Part shown: piece after piece, positions 16,466 through 26,103 of the stretch
Numbering within the stretch: the first letter of the stretch is position 1
Layout of the letters: each line of letters begins with the position of its first letter
From: Hyphomicrobium zavarzinii ATCC 27496
GTDB lineage: Bacteria > Pseudomonadota > Alphaproteobacteria > Rhizobiales > Hyphomicrobiaceae
DNA length: 64,000 bases
Assembly: GCF_000383415.1 (NCBI RefSeq)
Contig: NZ_KB911256.1
Span: 434,001-498,000 of the forward strand
Direction: 5' to 3'
Notes under the pieces: generated by a model
Databases searched by the model: none
Told to the model about the DNA's origin: nothing
What the model saw: only the letters and a program-made list of their open reading frames with translations
Program-made: the position numbers and the translations under genes

Positions 16466-16840
16466 TCATGTCGGATCTCCGGGCGACCGCGCCCACTCCG
16501 CGCCCGCCCGCCGGAAGAGGTCCATCGACGACCTGAATTTCTTGGCGTCGAGCTCGCCGAGGATGTCCTCGAGCGGCACGTTGCGGTGCGACAGGACGAG
16601 GTCCGTACATGCCTTGAGCCGCGGTCCGAGAATGGGATGGGCGAGATAGGCGCGTGCTTCATCCAGGGAGGCAATCGCGTAGCGCTCAGACATGGCGCTG
16701 CGGCCGAGCCCGGTCTCCTGAGGGAAGATGAACCAGATCCAGTGCGTGGTCTTCCGCCCCGCGCGAAGCTCGCGCAACACGGTCTCGTAGACCAGCGATT
16801 GGGCATCGACGAAGCGCTGCAGATCGAAGGCGTCATCCAT
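16466..16840 (-). CDS. DUF1810 family protein, shortened C-terminus
   Basis: Residues 4-110 match DUF1810 well: FDLQRFVDAQSLVYETVLRELRAGRK, HWIWFIFPQ, GLGRSAMSERYAI, LDEARAYLAHPILGPRL and FRSSMDLF. Members I know continue after this point with a conserved stretch ending near residue 140 and resembling a YF-G-PD-TL motif. Here the frame instead reads an unrelated AEWARSPGDPT and stops at residue 124. No other frame resumes the family sequence, so the 3' end looks replaced or deleted rather than frameshifted. A GGCAGT-rich inverted repeat begins about 40 bases past the stop. Biochemical role of the family is unknown; this copy may be inactive. Confidence 0.7.
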   Translation of the reverse strand: MDDAFDLQRFVDAQSLVYETVLRELRAGRKTTHWIWFIFPQETGLGRSAMSERYAIASLDEARAYLAHPILGPRLKACTDLVLSHRNVPLEDILGELDAKKFRSSMDLFRRAGAEWARSPGDPT

Positions 16841-16963
16841 GCGGGCGGCTCCTCCTTTGCCGAAGGTAGTGCCGGAGAGTGCCAGCCGGTTCCATCGCCC
16901 AGAAAAGAACGGCCGGGCGATCCCCGGCCATCCTCCCGATCGGATGTCGCTGAGCGTGCGCGC

Positions 16964-17230
16964 CTACTTGGGCGGCTCCGGCTTCTTCTTCTTTTCGATG
17001 ATCTTGAAGTTGGTGTCGACGGAGACCGTGTAAACGCCGTCCGCGCATTGCGCTCCGGAAATGTCGTAGCGGCCATCACCGGAGTGGATCTCGCCGAGCT
17101 TGCACCCGTCGGCTTCGAGGGACTTGGTGATCCCGTCAACGGTCGCCTTGGAGAACTTGCCCTCCGAAGCGGCGAGAACAGGCCCAGCCGCGAGCAGCAA
17201 CGCGGTGGCCGAAAGTGCGAGTGAGCGCAT
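16964..17230 (-). CDS. Small secreted PepSY-like protein
   Basis: An 88-residue protein with a signal peptide (LALSATALLLAAGPVLAA, about residues 4-21). A compact domain follows with ATVDGITKSLEADGCKLGEIHSGDG and a beta-rich GVYTVSVDTNF. It ends in a KKKKPEPPK tail. The layout resembles small periplasmic PepSY-domain proteins, but the match is judged by eye. Two Cys could pair. A hairpin (17249-17270) lies 18 bases upstream of the start, close to the ribosome site GGGAGAT. It sits between dnaX and ybaB on the same strand. Confidence 0.7.
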   Translation of the reverse strand: MRSLALSATALLLAAGPVLAASEGKFSKATVDGITKSLEADGCKLGEIHSGDGRYDISGAQCADGVYTVSVDTNFKIIEKKKKPEPPK

Positions 17231-17248
17231 GCATATCTCCCTGAACAG

Positions 17249-17270
17249 TCGCCGGTGCGATCACCGGCGA
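17249..17270 (-). promoter_or_regulatory. Leader hairpin of the secreted-protein gene
   Basis: TCGCCGGTG (17249-17257) and CACCGGCGA (17262-17270) form a perfect 9-bp stem with a four-base loop, just upstream of the translation start at 17230. If transcribed it may influence ribosome access or mRNA stability. Confidence 0.4.
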
Positions 17271-17408
17271 AGAGGCGCGCGCTATAACATTGTTACATTT
17301 GTCGGGGCAGGGGAGCGTTTCCCGCCAGCAAAAATCGGGATCATTTCCCGTTTAGGGCCGACGCCATAAGCAGTGCGGCATCGCAGAAAGTAAGACGCAA
17401 GCGCATCT

Positions 17409-17432
17409 CCCCTACCCCTACCCCTACCCCTA
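17409..17432. repeat. CCCCTA tandem repeat
   Basis: Four head-to-tail copies of CCCCTA are followed by CTGCCTCCTGCCC and CCTCACTCC. The repeat lies between the secreted-protein gene and the 3' end of dnaX and shares the CCCTACTGCC core with 16411-16423. Confidence 0.8.
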
Positions 17433-17473
17433 CTGCCTCCTGCCCACGGCCTCACTCCACCCGACGACCCTCG

Positions 17474-19333
17474 TCATCCCGCCTTGCTGTCGTCGTCCCG
17501 GCGCGCGATTGGCTTCACGGGCGAAACCTCTGCGTCCGGAAAGGCGCCGAGCACGGCCGCGACGGCCGGATGGCGTTTCAGCGCTGCGATCTCCTCGGCC
17601 TCGCGCTCACGCCGCACCTGACCGATCGGCCGTTCGCCCGGCGTCTTGGAAAGCACCACCACCCAACGGCGGCTGGTCCACTTGTTGAGCTTCTCGCGCA
17701 GGTCGTTGGCGATGTCGGGAGAGGCGCCCGGCAGCAGGAAGAGATCGATTGCGCCTGCAATGCCGTCGTACTTCACGAGGCTCACCTGCTCTTCGAGCGA
17801 GACCTTGAGCTTGGCGTCGCGCCGCTCGCCGACCAGCGTGACGACGTCGGCGAACGTGTTGAGGGGGCGGAGCACCGTCCCGCCGGCTGACGGGGCGATG
17901 CGGTCGCCCTCGTCGTCGCTCCCCTCCTCATCCAGAAGCTCAGCCGGGAAATCGAAATCCCGGTCTTCCTCCGGCAGGAGGTCGAGGTCCATTTCCGGAG
18001 ACGCTGTTGCGCGGGGTTGCTGCCCACCCTCTGCTTCGGCGGTCGCGCCCGCGCCGTTGCGGGCGGCGTCGGAGGCGGCCGGACGCTCGCTGCGCCGCCG
18101 CTCCGGTGCCCCTCCGAGGGCGCGAATGATCTCGTCGGGCGGAGGGAGGTCCGAGGTGTGCGCGATGCGGATCAGCACCATTTCGGCCGCAGCCAGGGGA
18201 TTGGGCGCCTTTCCGGCTTCGTCGAGCCCCTTGAGCAGCATTTGCCACAGCCGCGCCAGCAGCGGCATGGAAAGCCGTTCGCCAAGCGCACCCGCGCGCC
18301 GCTTCTCTTCCAGTGCCAGCGCTTCGCCCGCCGCGTCCGGTCCCACGGCCTTGATGCGCGCGGTGATGTGCACGGCTTCGGCGAGATCCGCGAGCACCTG
18401 GCTCGCATCCGCGCCGTCGTGAAAGAGGCCGTCCAGCGCCTTGAGCGCCTGCGCGATCTCGCCCGCCACCAGCGTTTCGAGAAGATCGAAGATGCGTCCC
18501 CGGTCGGCGAGGCCCAGCAGCGCGCGAACGGAGGCGGCCGTGACCACGCCGCCGTCGTCCTCGCTCGGGCCGAACGAGGTGGAGATCGATTGATCGAGGA
18601 TCGAGAGCGCATCGCGCACGGATCCTTCGGCCGCGCGCGCGATGAGCGTCAGTGCGTCGTCGTCCGCCGCCGCGCCCTCGTTCGCGACGATTGACTTCAA
18701 GTGCTGCGACAGCCGTGGCACGTCCACGCGGCGCAGGTCGAACCGCTGGCAGCGCGAGAGCACCGTAACCGGCACCTTGCGGATTTCCGTCGTCGCGAAA
18801 ATGAACTTTACGTGCCCCGGCGGCTCCTCGAGCGTCTTCAGGAGCGCGTTGAACGCGCCCTTGGAGAGCATGTGGACCTCGTCGATGATGAACACTTTCG
18901 TGCGCGCGGAAAGAGGCCGGTAGCGCGCGCTTTCGATGATCTCGCGGATGTTGTCGACGCCGGTGTTGGATGCGGCGTCCATCTCGATCACGTCGGGATG
19001 GCGGCTCTCCATGATTTCGAGGCAGTGCCGCCCCGGCACCGGCATGTCGATGGTGGGAGCATGGATCGTGTCGGTCTCGTAGTTGAGCGCGCGCGCCAGA
19101 ATGCGGGCCGTCGTCGTCTTGCCGACGCCGCGCACGCCCGTCAGCATGAAGCCGTGCGCGATGCGCCCGGACCGGAACGCATTGCGCAGCGTCCGCACCA
19201 TCGTTTCCTGGCCGATCAGGTCATCGAACGTCTGCGGACGGTATTTGCGCGCAAGCACGACGTAAGGCTTGGCCGGCGCCGTTGCCTCGCCGCTGCCCGT
19301 CGTCACGTCATTGTCCGATTTCTTCTTGGCCAT
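17474..19333 (-). CDS. dnaX: DNA polymerase III gamma/tau subunit
   Basis: DnaX is the clamp-loader ATPase that also links polymerase cores and helicase. The 619-residue protein has Walker A GVRGVGKTT at residues 66-74, Walker B FIIDEVH at about 148-154, the sensor-1 strand FIFATTE, and the SRC motif (VLSRCQRF). The C-terminal third is an acidic, flexible tau-type region ending in a basic tail. Of the four zinc-binding Cys usual in DnaX, only Cys104 (PGRHCLEIM) remains, as in other Hyphomicrobiales. The start at 19333 (MAKKKSD) was chosen because the open frame upstream only crosses GC-rich spacer and the SRP RNA gene. Confidence 0.95.
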   Translation of the reverse strand: MAKKKSDNDVTTGSGEATAPAKPYVVLARKYRPQTFDDLIGQETMVRTLRNAFRSGRIAHGFMLTGVRGVGKTTTARILARALNYETDTIHAPTIDMPVPGRHCLEIMESRHPDVIEMDAASNTGVDNIREIIESARYRPLSARTKVFIIDEVHMLSKGAFNALLKTLEEPPGHVKFIFATTEIRKVPVTVLSRCQRFDLRRVDVPRLSQHLKSIVANEGAAADDDALTLIARAAEGSVRDALSILDQSISTSFGPSEDDGGVVTAASVRALLGLADRGRIFDLLETLVAGEIAQALKALDGLFHDGADASQVLADLAEAVHITARIKAVGPDAAGEALALEEKRRAGALGERLSMPLLARLWQMLLKGLDEAGKAPNPLAAAEMVLIRIAHTSDLPPPDEIIRALGGAPERRRSERPAASDAARNGAGATAEAEGGQQPRATASPEMDLDLLPEEDRDFDFPAELLDEEGSDDEGDRIAPSAGGTVLRPLNTFADVVTLVGERRDAKLKVSLEEQVSLVKYDGIAGAIDLFLLPGASPDIANDLREKLNKWTSRRWVVVLSKTPGERPIGQVRREREAEEIAALKRHPAVAAVLGAFPDAEVSPVKPIARRDDDSKAG

Positions 19334-19488
19334 CCGCCCCGCCCACTCTGCGCTCAATTGTAGAAGCAGGGGGACATCGCTTCGGCCCGAAGGGCCCAGG
19401 CCACAAGGTGGCCCGCGGCGAGCCGCGCCCCCGCGGAGGGCCAACCGGCGCGGCTTGGCCGCGTCGGGCGACAGGCCCGTGAGCGAAT

Positions 19489-19583
19489 AAAGAGGCTGAC
19501 GAACGACCCGTGCACCTGTCGTTAGGGCTGCTTCCTTCCGGACCTGACCCGGTTGGCGACGTACTCGTCCGCCGCCAGCCTCC
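19489..19583 (-). ncRNA. ffs: Small SRP (4.5S) RNA
   Basis: On the reverse strand the sequence contains GGTCAGGTCCGGAAGGAAGC, the universally conserved SRP domain IV loop, at about 19529-19548. The ends GAGGCTG (19582-19576) and CAGCCTC (19498-19492) pair to close the hairpin, followed by TTTATT. About 95 bases long, it matches the size of proteobacterial 4.5S RNA. It pairs with Ffh to target membrane proteins. Placement just upstream of dnaX is common in the class. The exact ends are estimated from the pairing. Confidence 0.93.
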
Positions 19584-19754
19584 GGGCGGAATATGGCGTC
19601 TTGCCGAGGGGGTGGCAAGCCTTGCCGTCAGGATTATCCCTGGCTGGCCTGTCCCCGGGCGGCACGAGCCTTAACCGGGTTCTTAACGGATACTGGTGAA
19701 ACGACGGAAATCCTGGCACAATCTGTGGACGCATTGAGGGGGGAGTTGCTCCAC

Positions 19755-20099
19755 ATGATCGACAATTTGTTTCTGTTGGCGGTAGCCGCGCTGGGTTGGG
19801 GCCTCTCGCTCGCGACCTACAGCATCGTTGCCCGGCGGCAGGAATGGCCGATGGGAGCACTCCAGATCGACTTCCCCGCCGTGCCTGTTTTGATCGGGCT
19901 GTTCGCGATTTCGAACGCGCTCTGGTTCGCCGCCACCCGCGGCACCGAGGCAGGCGGTTGGGTCATCGTACTTTTTGGCATACTGCTCGCCGTCTTCTGG
20001 ACGGGATTTCTGCGCGTCGGATCGCAGATCTCTCTCTTCCTCGCACCTGTCGCGACCGTGCTTCTGATCACCGGCTGGCTCAACTCGCCGCTCGCGTGA
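19755..20099 (+). CDS. Hypothetical membrane protein
   Basis: The 114-residue protein has four predicted transmembrane helices: LFLLAVAALGWGLSLATY, VPVLIGLFAISNALWFAA, WVIVLFGILLAVFWTGFL and ISLFLAPVATVLLITGWL. No conserved motif or Cys is visible. It lies about 290 bases upstream of nuoE on the same strand but is unrelated to any complex I subunit known to me. The ATG at 19755 has a G-rich ribosome site (GAGGGGGGAG) about 10 bases upstream. The open frame before it is not protein-like. Function unknown. Confidence 0.68.
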   Translation: MIDNLFLLAVAALGWGLSLATYSIVARRQEWPMGALQIDFPAVPVLIGLFAISNALWFAATRGTEAGGWVIVLFGILLAVFWTGFLRVGSQISLFLAPVATVLLITGWLNSPLA

Positions 20100-20389
20100 A
20101 AGATTTGCGACGATTGCCTCTCCAATCTGCGATCTCCGCGATCATCTCTGACGCCAGAGATCGGATTTCTTGACCTTAGTCAGTGCGTCGAATCTCCCTG
20201 TGATGTTCATGCGATTGCGCGTGGGAGCAACGCCGTGTGTGCTTGCTTTCGCGCTGCGATAGACGTAGTGGAACACTAAGCTGCTGCGGGGGTGTTGCAT
20301 GAAGAGGTAGCGCGTGATCGGGCGTTCTCGGCCCAGATCGCGTCGTGCTGCCTCGGAACCCCGCGGGTGATCCGTAGAGGGGAGCCAGC

Positions 20390-21097
20390 ATGGCCGTCCG
20401 CCGCCTTCATCCCGACCAGCCGCATGGCTTCTCGTTCACGCCCGAAAATCTCGCGTGGGCGAAGGAGACCATCGCCAAGTATCCGGTCGGCAAAGAGGCA
20501 TCCGCAATCATTCCGTTGATGTGGCGCGCACAGGAGCAGTCGGGCGGCTGGCTCCCGGAGCCCGCGTTGAGATACGTCGCCGACATGCTCGGCGTCGCCT
20601 ACATCCGCGCCTACGAGGTCGCGACCTTCTATACGATGTTCCAGCTTGCACCTGTGGGCACCAAGGCCCACGTCCAGGTATGCGGCACGACACCTTGTAT
20701 GTTGCGCGGTGCGGAAGCGCTGATCGACGTTTGCAAGCGGCGCATCTCCGAGCATCCCCATGAGCTGTCCGAGGACGGCCAGTTCTCGTGGGAGGAGGTG
20801 GAATGCCTGGGCTGCTGTGCCAACGCTCCCATGGTGCAGATCTGGAAAGACACTTACGAGGATCTGACGCCGGAGGCGCTCGAGAAGATCCTCGCTGCGT
20901 TCGCGCGCGGGGCTCAGCCGAAGGCGGGATCGCAGATCGGCCGCAAGACGTCGGCCCCCGAAGGCGCCGTCACGACGCTGGTGGATCCGGCGCTGTACGA
21001 CGGTTCGCAGATCGGCGCGTGGCGCGCTCGCTTTCCCGAGTTGCAGGACGAGGGAGCCGCAGCCGGCTCTCAGCCCGCAGACAAATCCAAGGGGTAG
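20390..21097 (+). CDS. nuoE: NADH-quinone oxidoreductase subunit E
   Basis: NuoE is the 24-kDa-type peripheral subunit carrying the N1a [2Fe-2S] cluster in the NADH-oxidising arm. The four ligands are visible as Cys98-x4-Cys103 (QVCGTTPCM) and Cys139-x3-Cys143 (ECLGCCANAP). The 235-residue length includes an alphaproteobacterial C-terminal extension of about 60 residues, rich in Ala, Gly and Ser. GAGGGGAG just upstream supports the ATG at 20390. It opens a run of ten nuo genes on one strand. The genes nuoA-D that normally precede it are not here; 290 bases of apparently non-coding sequence are found instead. Confidence 0.95.
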   Translation: MAVRRLHPDQPHGFSFTPENLAWAKETIAKYPVGKEASAIIPLMWRAQEQSGGWLPEPALRYVADMLGVAYIRAYEVATFYTMFQLAPVGTKAHVQVCGTTPCMLRGAEALIDVCKRRISEHPHELSEDGQFSWEEVECLGCCANAPMVQIWKDTYEDLTPEALEKILAAFARGAQPKAGSQIGRKTSAPEGAVTTLVDPALYDGSQIGAWRARFPELQDEGAAAGSQPADKSKG

Positions 21098-21103
21098 ATC
21101 AGG

Positions 21104-22390
21104 ATGCTACTCGAGGACAAGGATCGCATTTTCCGTAACATCTACGGGTTTCACGACTCGGGCCTCAAAGGCGCCATCTCGCGCGGCTCGTGGGATGGCA
21201 CGAAGTTCTTTATCGAAAAGGGACACGACTGGATCATCTCCGAGGTAAAGACCTCGGGCCTGCGCGGCCGCGGCGGTGCGGGCTTCCCCACCGGCCTCAA
21301 GTGGAGCTTCATGCCCAAGGCCGATCCGCGCCCGTCCTATCTCGTGATCAACGCCGACGAAAGCGAGCCGGGATCGTGCAAGGACCGGGAGATCATGCGC
21401 AATGATCCCCATCTTCTGATTGAAGGCGCGCTCCTTGCGGCCTTCGCGATGCGCGCCCACACGAGCTACATCTATATCCGAGGCGAGTTCATCCGCGAGC
21501 GCGAGCGTCTCCAGCGCGCCATCGACGAGGCCTACGAGGCCAAGCTGATCGGCAAGAACAACGTGCACGGCTGGGACTTTGATTTCTACATCGCCCACGG
21601 TGCCGGTGCTTACATCTGCGGCGAGGAGACGGCGCTTCTCGAAAGCCTCGAAGGCCGCAAGGGCCAGCCGCGCCTGAAGCCGCCGTTTCCGGCCAACGTC
21701 GGCCTTTACGGCGCGCCGACCACGATCAACAACGTCGAGAGCATCGCTGTCGTCCCGGACATTCTGCGCCGCGGCGGCCACTGGTTCGCGGCCCTCGGCC
21801 TGCCCAACAACACCGGCACCAAGCTGTTCCAGATCTCGGGCCACGTGAACCGCCCCTGCGTCGTCGAGGAGGAGATGGGCATTCCGCTCCGCCAGTTGAT
21901 CGACGAGCATTGCGGCGGCGTGCGCGGTGGTTGGAGCAACCTGCTCGCGGTGATCCCGGGCGGCTCCTCGATGCCGCTCATTCCGGCCGATCTCTGCGAA
22001 ACGCTGACCATGGACTTCGACAGCTTGACGAAGCTCAAGTCGGGTCTCGGAACGGCGGCCATTATCGTGCTCGACAAATCGGCCGACGTCATCAAGGCCA
22101 TCGCGCGCATCGCGTACTTCTACAAGCACGAGAGCTGCGGCCAGTGCACCCCCTGCCGTGAAGGCACGGGATGGATGTGGCGCGTCTTGGAGCGTATGGC
22201 GCGGGGCGAGGCGGAGAAGAGCGAGATCGACAAGCTGTTCGACGTTTCCAAGCAGATCGAAGGTCACACCATTTGCGCGCTGGGCGATGCGGCCGCCTGG
22301 CCTGTGCAGGGATTGATCCGCCATTTCCGGCCGGTTATCGAGGCCCGGATCGACGCCTATCAGGCTGCGCACAAAGAGGCGGCGGAGTAA
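21104..22390 (+). CDS. nuoF: NADH-quinone oxidoreductase subunit F
   Basis: NuoF binds NADH and FMN and holds the N3 [4Fe-4S] cluster. The 428-residue protein shows the NADH/FMN segments [15 protein letters not shown] and [19 protein letters not shown]. The cluster motif is [12 protein letters not shown], with the fourth Cys in HTICALGD. The start lies six bases after the nuoE stop, so the genes are co-transcribed. Length and all ligands are normal. Confidence 0.97.
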   Translation: MLLEDKDRIFRNIYGFHDSGLKGAISRGSWDGTKFFIEKGHDWIISEVKTSGLRGRGGAGFPTGLKWSFMPKADPRPSYLVINADESEPGSCKDREIMRNDPHLLIEGALLAAFAMRAHTSYIYIRGEFIRERERLQRAIDEAYEAKLIGKNNVHGWDFDFYIAHGAGAYICGEETALLESLEGRKGQPRLKPPFPANVGLYGAPTTINNVESIAVVPDILRRGGHWFAALGLPNNTGTKLFQISGHVNRPCVVEEEMGIPLRQLIDEHCGGVRGGWSNLLAVIPGGSSMPLIPADLCETLTMDFDSLTKLKSGLGTAAIIVLDKSADVIKAIARIAYFYKHESCGQCTPCREGTGWMWRVLERMARGEAEKSEIDKLFDVSKQIEGHTICALGDAAAWPVQGLIRHFRPVIEARIDAYQAAHKEAAE

Positions 22391-22396
22391 GCCCAC

Positions 22397-24511
22397 ATGC
22401 CGAAGCAACTCATCATCGACGGCAAGCTGATCGAGGTCGAGGACGGCATCACGCTGCTCCAGGCGTGCGAGCAGGCGGGCGCCGAGATCCCGCGCTTCTG
22501 CTACCACGAGCGCCTCTCCATCGCCGGCAACTGCCGCATGTGCCTCGTCGAGGTGCAGGGTAGCCCCAAGCCCATCGCCTCGTGCGCCATGGGCGTGAAC
22601 GATCTGCCGCCCAACCGCGATAACTCGCCGAAGGTGATCAGCACGCAGAGCGCGACCGTGAAGAAGGCGCGCGAAGGCGTGATGGAGTTCCTGCTGATCA
22701 ACCATCCGCTCGATTGTCCGATCTGCGATCAGGGCGGCGAGTGCGATCTCCAGGATCAGGCGATGGCCTACGGCTCCGGCGGCTCGCGCTTTGTCGAGAA
22801 CAAGCGCGCCGTCGAGGACAAATACCTCGGGCCGCTGATCAAGACCTCCATGAACCGGTGCATCCATTGCACGCGCTGCGTCCGTTTCATGACCGAGATC
22901 GCGGGCGTCGAGGAGCTCGGCGCCATCGGCCGCGGCGAGGACATGGAGATCACCACCTATCTCGAGCGCGGCATTCTCTCCGAGATGAGCGCCAACGTGA
23001 ACGATCTCTGCCCCGTCGGCGCGCTGACCCACCGCCCGTGGGCGCACAACGCGCGCCCCTGGGAGCTGCGCAAGACCGAGAGCATCGACGTGATGGACGC
23101 GCTCGGCTCGGCGATCCGCATTGACGTGCGCGGCCGCGAGGTGATGCGCATCCTGCCGCGCAACAACGACGCGGTGAACGAGGAATGGATTTCCGACAAG
23201 ACGCGTCACGTCGCCGATGGCCTCAGAACGCAGCGGCTCGACCAGCCGTACGTTCGCAAGGACGGCCGGCTCGTTCCCGCCACCTGGACCGAGGCTCTCG
23301 AGGCGGTTGCGGCGAAGATCAAGGCCACGTCACCGGACCGCATGGCGGCCATCGCCGGTCCGCTCGCCGGTGCCGAGGAGATGTTCGCCCTCAAGGATCT
23401 GTTCGCGCGGCTCGGCTCGACCAACGTCGATGCCCGCGAGGACGGCGCCAAGCTCGATCCCGCGCTTGGCCGCGCGAGCTATCTCTTCAATAGCACCATC
23501 GAGGGGATCGAGCGGGCGGACGCCATCCTGTTGATCGGCACCAATCCGCGCCTCGAAGCCGCCGTGCTCAACGCGCGTATCCGCAAGCGCTGGCGCCAGG
23601 GTGGCCTTGCCATCGGCCTCGTCGGCGAGCAGACGGATCTCGCTTATCCGTATGACTATCTTGGCTCCGGCGGTCAGACGCTGCGGGAGCTGGCCGACGG
23701 CAAGCACCCCTTCGCCGCCAAGCTTCAGGGTGCGAGCACGCCGCTCGTTATCGTGGGCGCCGGTGCGATCGCGCGGGCGGACGGACGCGCGGTGCTCGCC
23801 GCGGCGGCCCGGATCGCCGCCGCTGCCACCCAGGGCAAGGATCCCTCCTGGAACGCCTTCAACGTACTGCACACGGCGGCTTCGCGTGTCGCGGCTCTCG
23901 ATATCGGCTTCGTGCCCGCCAAGCCGGTCACGACCGGCGTCGATACCTTCGTTGCGGCAGCAGAGAGCGGTGCGCTGGACTTCCTGTTCCTGCTTGGCGC
24001 CGACGACATCGACATGAGCCGTCTCGGCAAGGCGTTCGTCGTCTACCAGGGCAGCCATGGTGATGCCGGTGCGCACCGGGCAGATGTGATCTTCCCGGCC
24101 GCGGCTTACGCTGAGAAGAGCGCCACCTACGTCAACACGGAGGGCCGCGCGCAGATGACAGCGCGCGCCGCGTTCCCGCCGGGCGACGCGCGCGAGGACT
24201 GGACAATCATACGCGCTCTCTCACCGCTGGTGGGCCACACGCTGCCCTACGACTCGATCAACGTGCTCAGGGCCGATCTCTACAAGCACGCGCCCGTCCT
24301 GGCCGCGCTCGACCGTGTCACGCCGGCCGACGCAAAGGCTGTCGCGGCACTGGCCGACACCAAGGAAGCCGTCAAGGACGAGCCCTTCCGCTCCGCGGTC
24401 AAGGACTTCTATCTCACCAATCCGATCGCGCGCGCCTCGGCCGTCATGGCCGAGATGAGCGCGCTCAAGAAGGCGGCCGGTAAGGCTGCCGGCTTGGCAG
24501 CGGCGGAATAA
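22397..24511 (+). CDS. nuoG: NADH-quinone oxidoreductase subunit G
   Basis: NuoG carries the electron wire between NuoF and the quinone site. The 704-residue protein begins with a ferredoxin-like [2Fe-2S] domain ([15 protein letters not shown]). It continues with the His/Cys cluster region ([15 protein letters not shown]) and [10 protein letters not shown], then a molybdopterin-oxidoreductase-like domain without a cofactor ([11 protein letters not shown]-type segment). The length is typical of alphaproteobacteria, shorter than the E. coli form of about 900 residues. It starts six bases after nuoF. The last 40 residues are Ala/Lys-rich. Confidence 0.97.
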   Translation: MPKQLIIDGKLIEVEDGITLLQACEQAGAEIPRFCYHERLSIAGNCRMCLVEVQGSPKPIASCAMGVNDLPPNRDNSPKVISTQSATVKKAREGVMEFLLINHPLDCPICDQGGECDLQDQAMAYGSGGSRFVENKRAVEDKYLGPLIKTSMNRCIHCTRCVRFMTEIAGVEELGAIGRGEDMEITTYLERGILSEMSANVNDLCPVGALTHRPWAHNARPWELRKTESIDVMDALGSAIRIDVRGREVMRILPRNNDAVNEEWISDKTRHVADGLRTQRLDQPYVRKDGRLVPATWTEALEAVAAKIKATSPDRMAAIAGPLAGAEEMFALKDLFARLGSTNVDAREDGAKLDPALGRASYLFNSTIEGIERADAILLIGTNPRLEAAVLNARIRKRWRQGGLAIGLVGEQTDLAYPYDYLGSGGQTLRELADGKHPFAAKLQGASTPLVIVGAGAIARADGRAVLAAAARIAAAATQGKDPSWNAFNVLHTAASRVAALDIGFVPAKPVTTGVDTFVAAAESGALDFLFLLGADDIDMSRLGKAFVVYQGSHGDAGAHRADVIFPAAAYAEKSATYVNTEGRAQMTARAAFPPGDAREDWTIIRALSPLVGHTLPYDSINVLRADLYKHAPVLAALDRVTPADAKAVAALADTKEAVKDEPFRSAVKDFYLTNPIARASAVMAEMSALKKAAGKAAGLAAAE

Positions 24512-24527
24512 GGAGCAAGCGACCGGC

Positions 24528-25595
24528 ATGTCGAGCGAAACCATCACAATGCTCTGGGACTACGCCATCTGGCTCGCCATCGCGGTAGGCCTGTCGCTGC
24601 TCGTCATCGTGGGGCTCCTGGTCTGCATCGCGTTCCTGCTGCTCATGGACCGCAAGGTCTGGGCGGCGGTTCAGATGCGCCGCGGTCCCAACGTCGTCGG
24701 CCCCTTCGGCCTGTTTCAGTCGTTCGCCGACCTCTTGAAGTTCGTGTTCAAGGAAGCCGTCATTCCCGCGGGTGCCGACAAGGGCGTGTTCCTGCTCGCC
24801 CCCCTCGCGACGGCGACCTGCGCGCTCGCCGCGTGGGCCGTGATCCCCATGAACCAGAACAGCTGGGGCACCTGGGTCATCTCCGACCTCAACGTGGGCA
24901 TTCTCTACCTGCTCGCCATCTCCTCGCTCGGCGTCTACGGCGTCATCATGGGCGGCTGGGCCTCGAACTCGAAGTATCCCTTCATGGGCGCACTGCGCTC
25001 GGCCGCGCAGATGATCTCCTATGAGGTGTCACTCGGCTTCGTCATCATCACCGTGCTCCTGATCGTGGGCTCGCTCAACCTGACCACGGTCGTGACCTCG
25101 CAGACGACCGGCATCGGCACCTCGCTCGGGCTCCCGGCATCCGCGCTCGATTGGTACTGGCTGCCGCTGTTGCCGATGTTCGTGGTGTTCTTCATCTCCT
25201 CCCTGGCCGAGACCAACCGCCCGCCCTTCGACCTTGTCGAGGCGGAGAGCGAGCTCGTCGCCGGCTTCATGGTCGAATACTCGTCGACGCCCTACCTGCT
25301 GTTCATGCTCGGCGAGTACGTCGCCATCACCACCATGTGCGCGCTCGCCACCATCCTGTTTCTCGGCGGGTGGTTGCCGCCGCTCGACATCTGGCCGCTG
25401 AACATGGTTCCGGGGATCTTCTGGTTTGCCGCCAAGGTCGTGTTCATGTTCTTCATGTTCGCAATGGCCAAAGCCATGGTCCCGCGCTATCGCTACGACC
25501 AGTTGATGCGCCTCGGCTGGAAGGTGTTCCTTCCGCTGTCGCTCGCGATGGTCGTCGTCGTCGCCGGTGTGCTGCAGTTCCTGAGATCGGCATAG
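24528..25595 (+). CDS. nuoH: NADH-quinone oxidoreductase subunit H
   Basis: NuoH is the membrane subunit that helps form the quinone-binding chamber at the join with the hydrophilic arm. The 355-residue protein has about eight hydrophobic helices. The conserved [21 protein letters not shown] loop, [21 protein letters not shown] and [12 protein letters not shown] are all present. AAGGAG lies upstream of the ATG at 24528. It follows nuoG by 16 bases and has normal family length. Confidence 0.97.
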   Translation: MSSETITMLWDYAIWLAIAVGLSLLVIVGLLVCIAFLLLMDRKVWAAVQMRRGPNVVGPFGLFQSFADLLKFVFKEAVIPAGADKGVFLLAPLATATCALAAWAVIPMNQNSWGTWVISDLNVGILYLLAISSLGVYGVIMGGWASNSKYPFMGALRSAAQMISYEVSLGFVIITVLLIVGSLNLTTVVTSQTTGIGTSLGLPASALDWYWLPLLPMFVVFFISSLAETNRPPFDLVEAESELVAGFMVEYSSTPYLLFMLGEYVAITTMCALATILFLGGWLPPLDIWPLNMVPGIFWFAAKVVFMFFMFAMAKAMVPRYRYDQLMRLGWKVFLPLSLAMVVVVAGVLQFLRSA

Positions 25596-25607
25596 GAGAG
25601 CTCACCC

Positions 25608-26096
25608 ATGCGTTTGGCCCTTGGGGTGAAATCGCTGTTTCTGGCGGAGTTCGTCTCGGCGTTCTTCCTCGCCATGCGCTATTTCTTCGCGCCGAAGAAG
25701 ACGCTGAACTATCCGTTCGAGAAGGGGCCCCTCTCGCCGCGCTTCCGTGGCGAGCACGCGCTGCGCCGCTATCCGAACGGTGAGGAGCGGTGTATCGCCT
25801 GCAAGCTGTGCGAGGCCATCTGCCCCGCACAGGCGATCACCATCGAGGCTGGCCCCCGCCGCAACGACGGCACGCGCCGCACGACCCGTTACGACATCGA
25901 CATGGTGAAATGCATCTACTGCGGCCTGTGCCAAGAGGCCTGCCCGGTGGACGCCATCGTCGAGGGACCGAATTTCGAATTTGCGACCGAGACGCGCGAG
26001 GAGCTCTACTACTCGAAGGAGCGCCTGCTCGCGAACGGTGACCGCTGGGAACGCGAGATCGCGAAGAACATCGCGCTCGACGCCCGGTATCGGTGA
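25608..26096 (+). CDS. nuoI: NADH-quinone oxidoreductase subunit I
   Basis: NuoI holds the two [4Fe-4S] clusters N6a and N6b that pass electrons towards N2. Both ferredoxin motifs are intact in the 162-residue protein: [16 protein letters not shown] and [16 protein letters not shown]. The N-terminal amphipathic segment ([22 protein letters not shown]) is typical. AGGAGAG precedes the ATG at 25608. A strong hairpin follows the stop at 26104-26129. Confidence 0.97.
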   Translation: MRLALGVKSLFLAEFVSAFFLAMRYFFAPKKTLNYPFEKGPLSPRFRGEHALRRYPNGEERCIACKLCEAICPAQAITIEAGPRRNDGTRRTTRYDIDMVKCIYCGLCQEACPVDAIVEGPNFEFATETREELYYSKERLLANGDRWEREIAKNIALDARYR

Positions 26097-26103
26097 GGGA
26101 TTG

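Noticed and set aside
16441-16840. Frameshift in the DUF1810 gene
   Set aside because: Neither alternative frame downstream restores the family sequence, so loss of the 3' end fits better.
17409-17432. CRISPR array
   Set aside because: The CCCCTA units are contiguous hexamers without spacers and no cas gene is present.
19334-19618. N-terminal extension of DnaX
   Set aside because: It would cover the SRP RNA gene and GC-rich spacer; the family N-terminus starts at 19333.
20170-20198. A nuo promoter at TTGACC
   Set aside because: No acceptable -10 box at 16-18 bases downstream.
21107-23209. A 700-residue open frame antisense to nuoF and nuoG
   Set aside because: The sense frames are complete and conserved; the antisense product is low-complexity His/Asp/Ala-rich with no domain.
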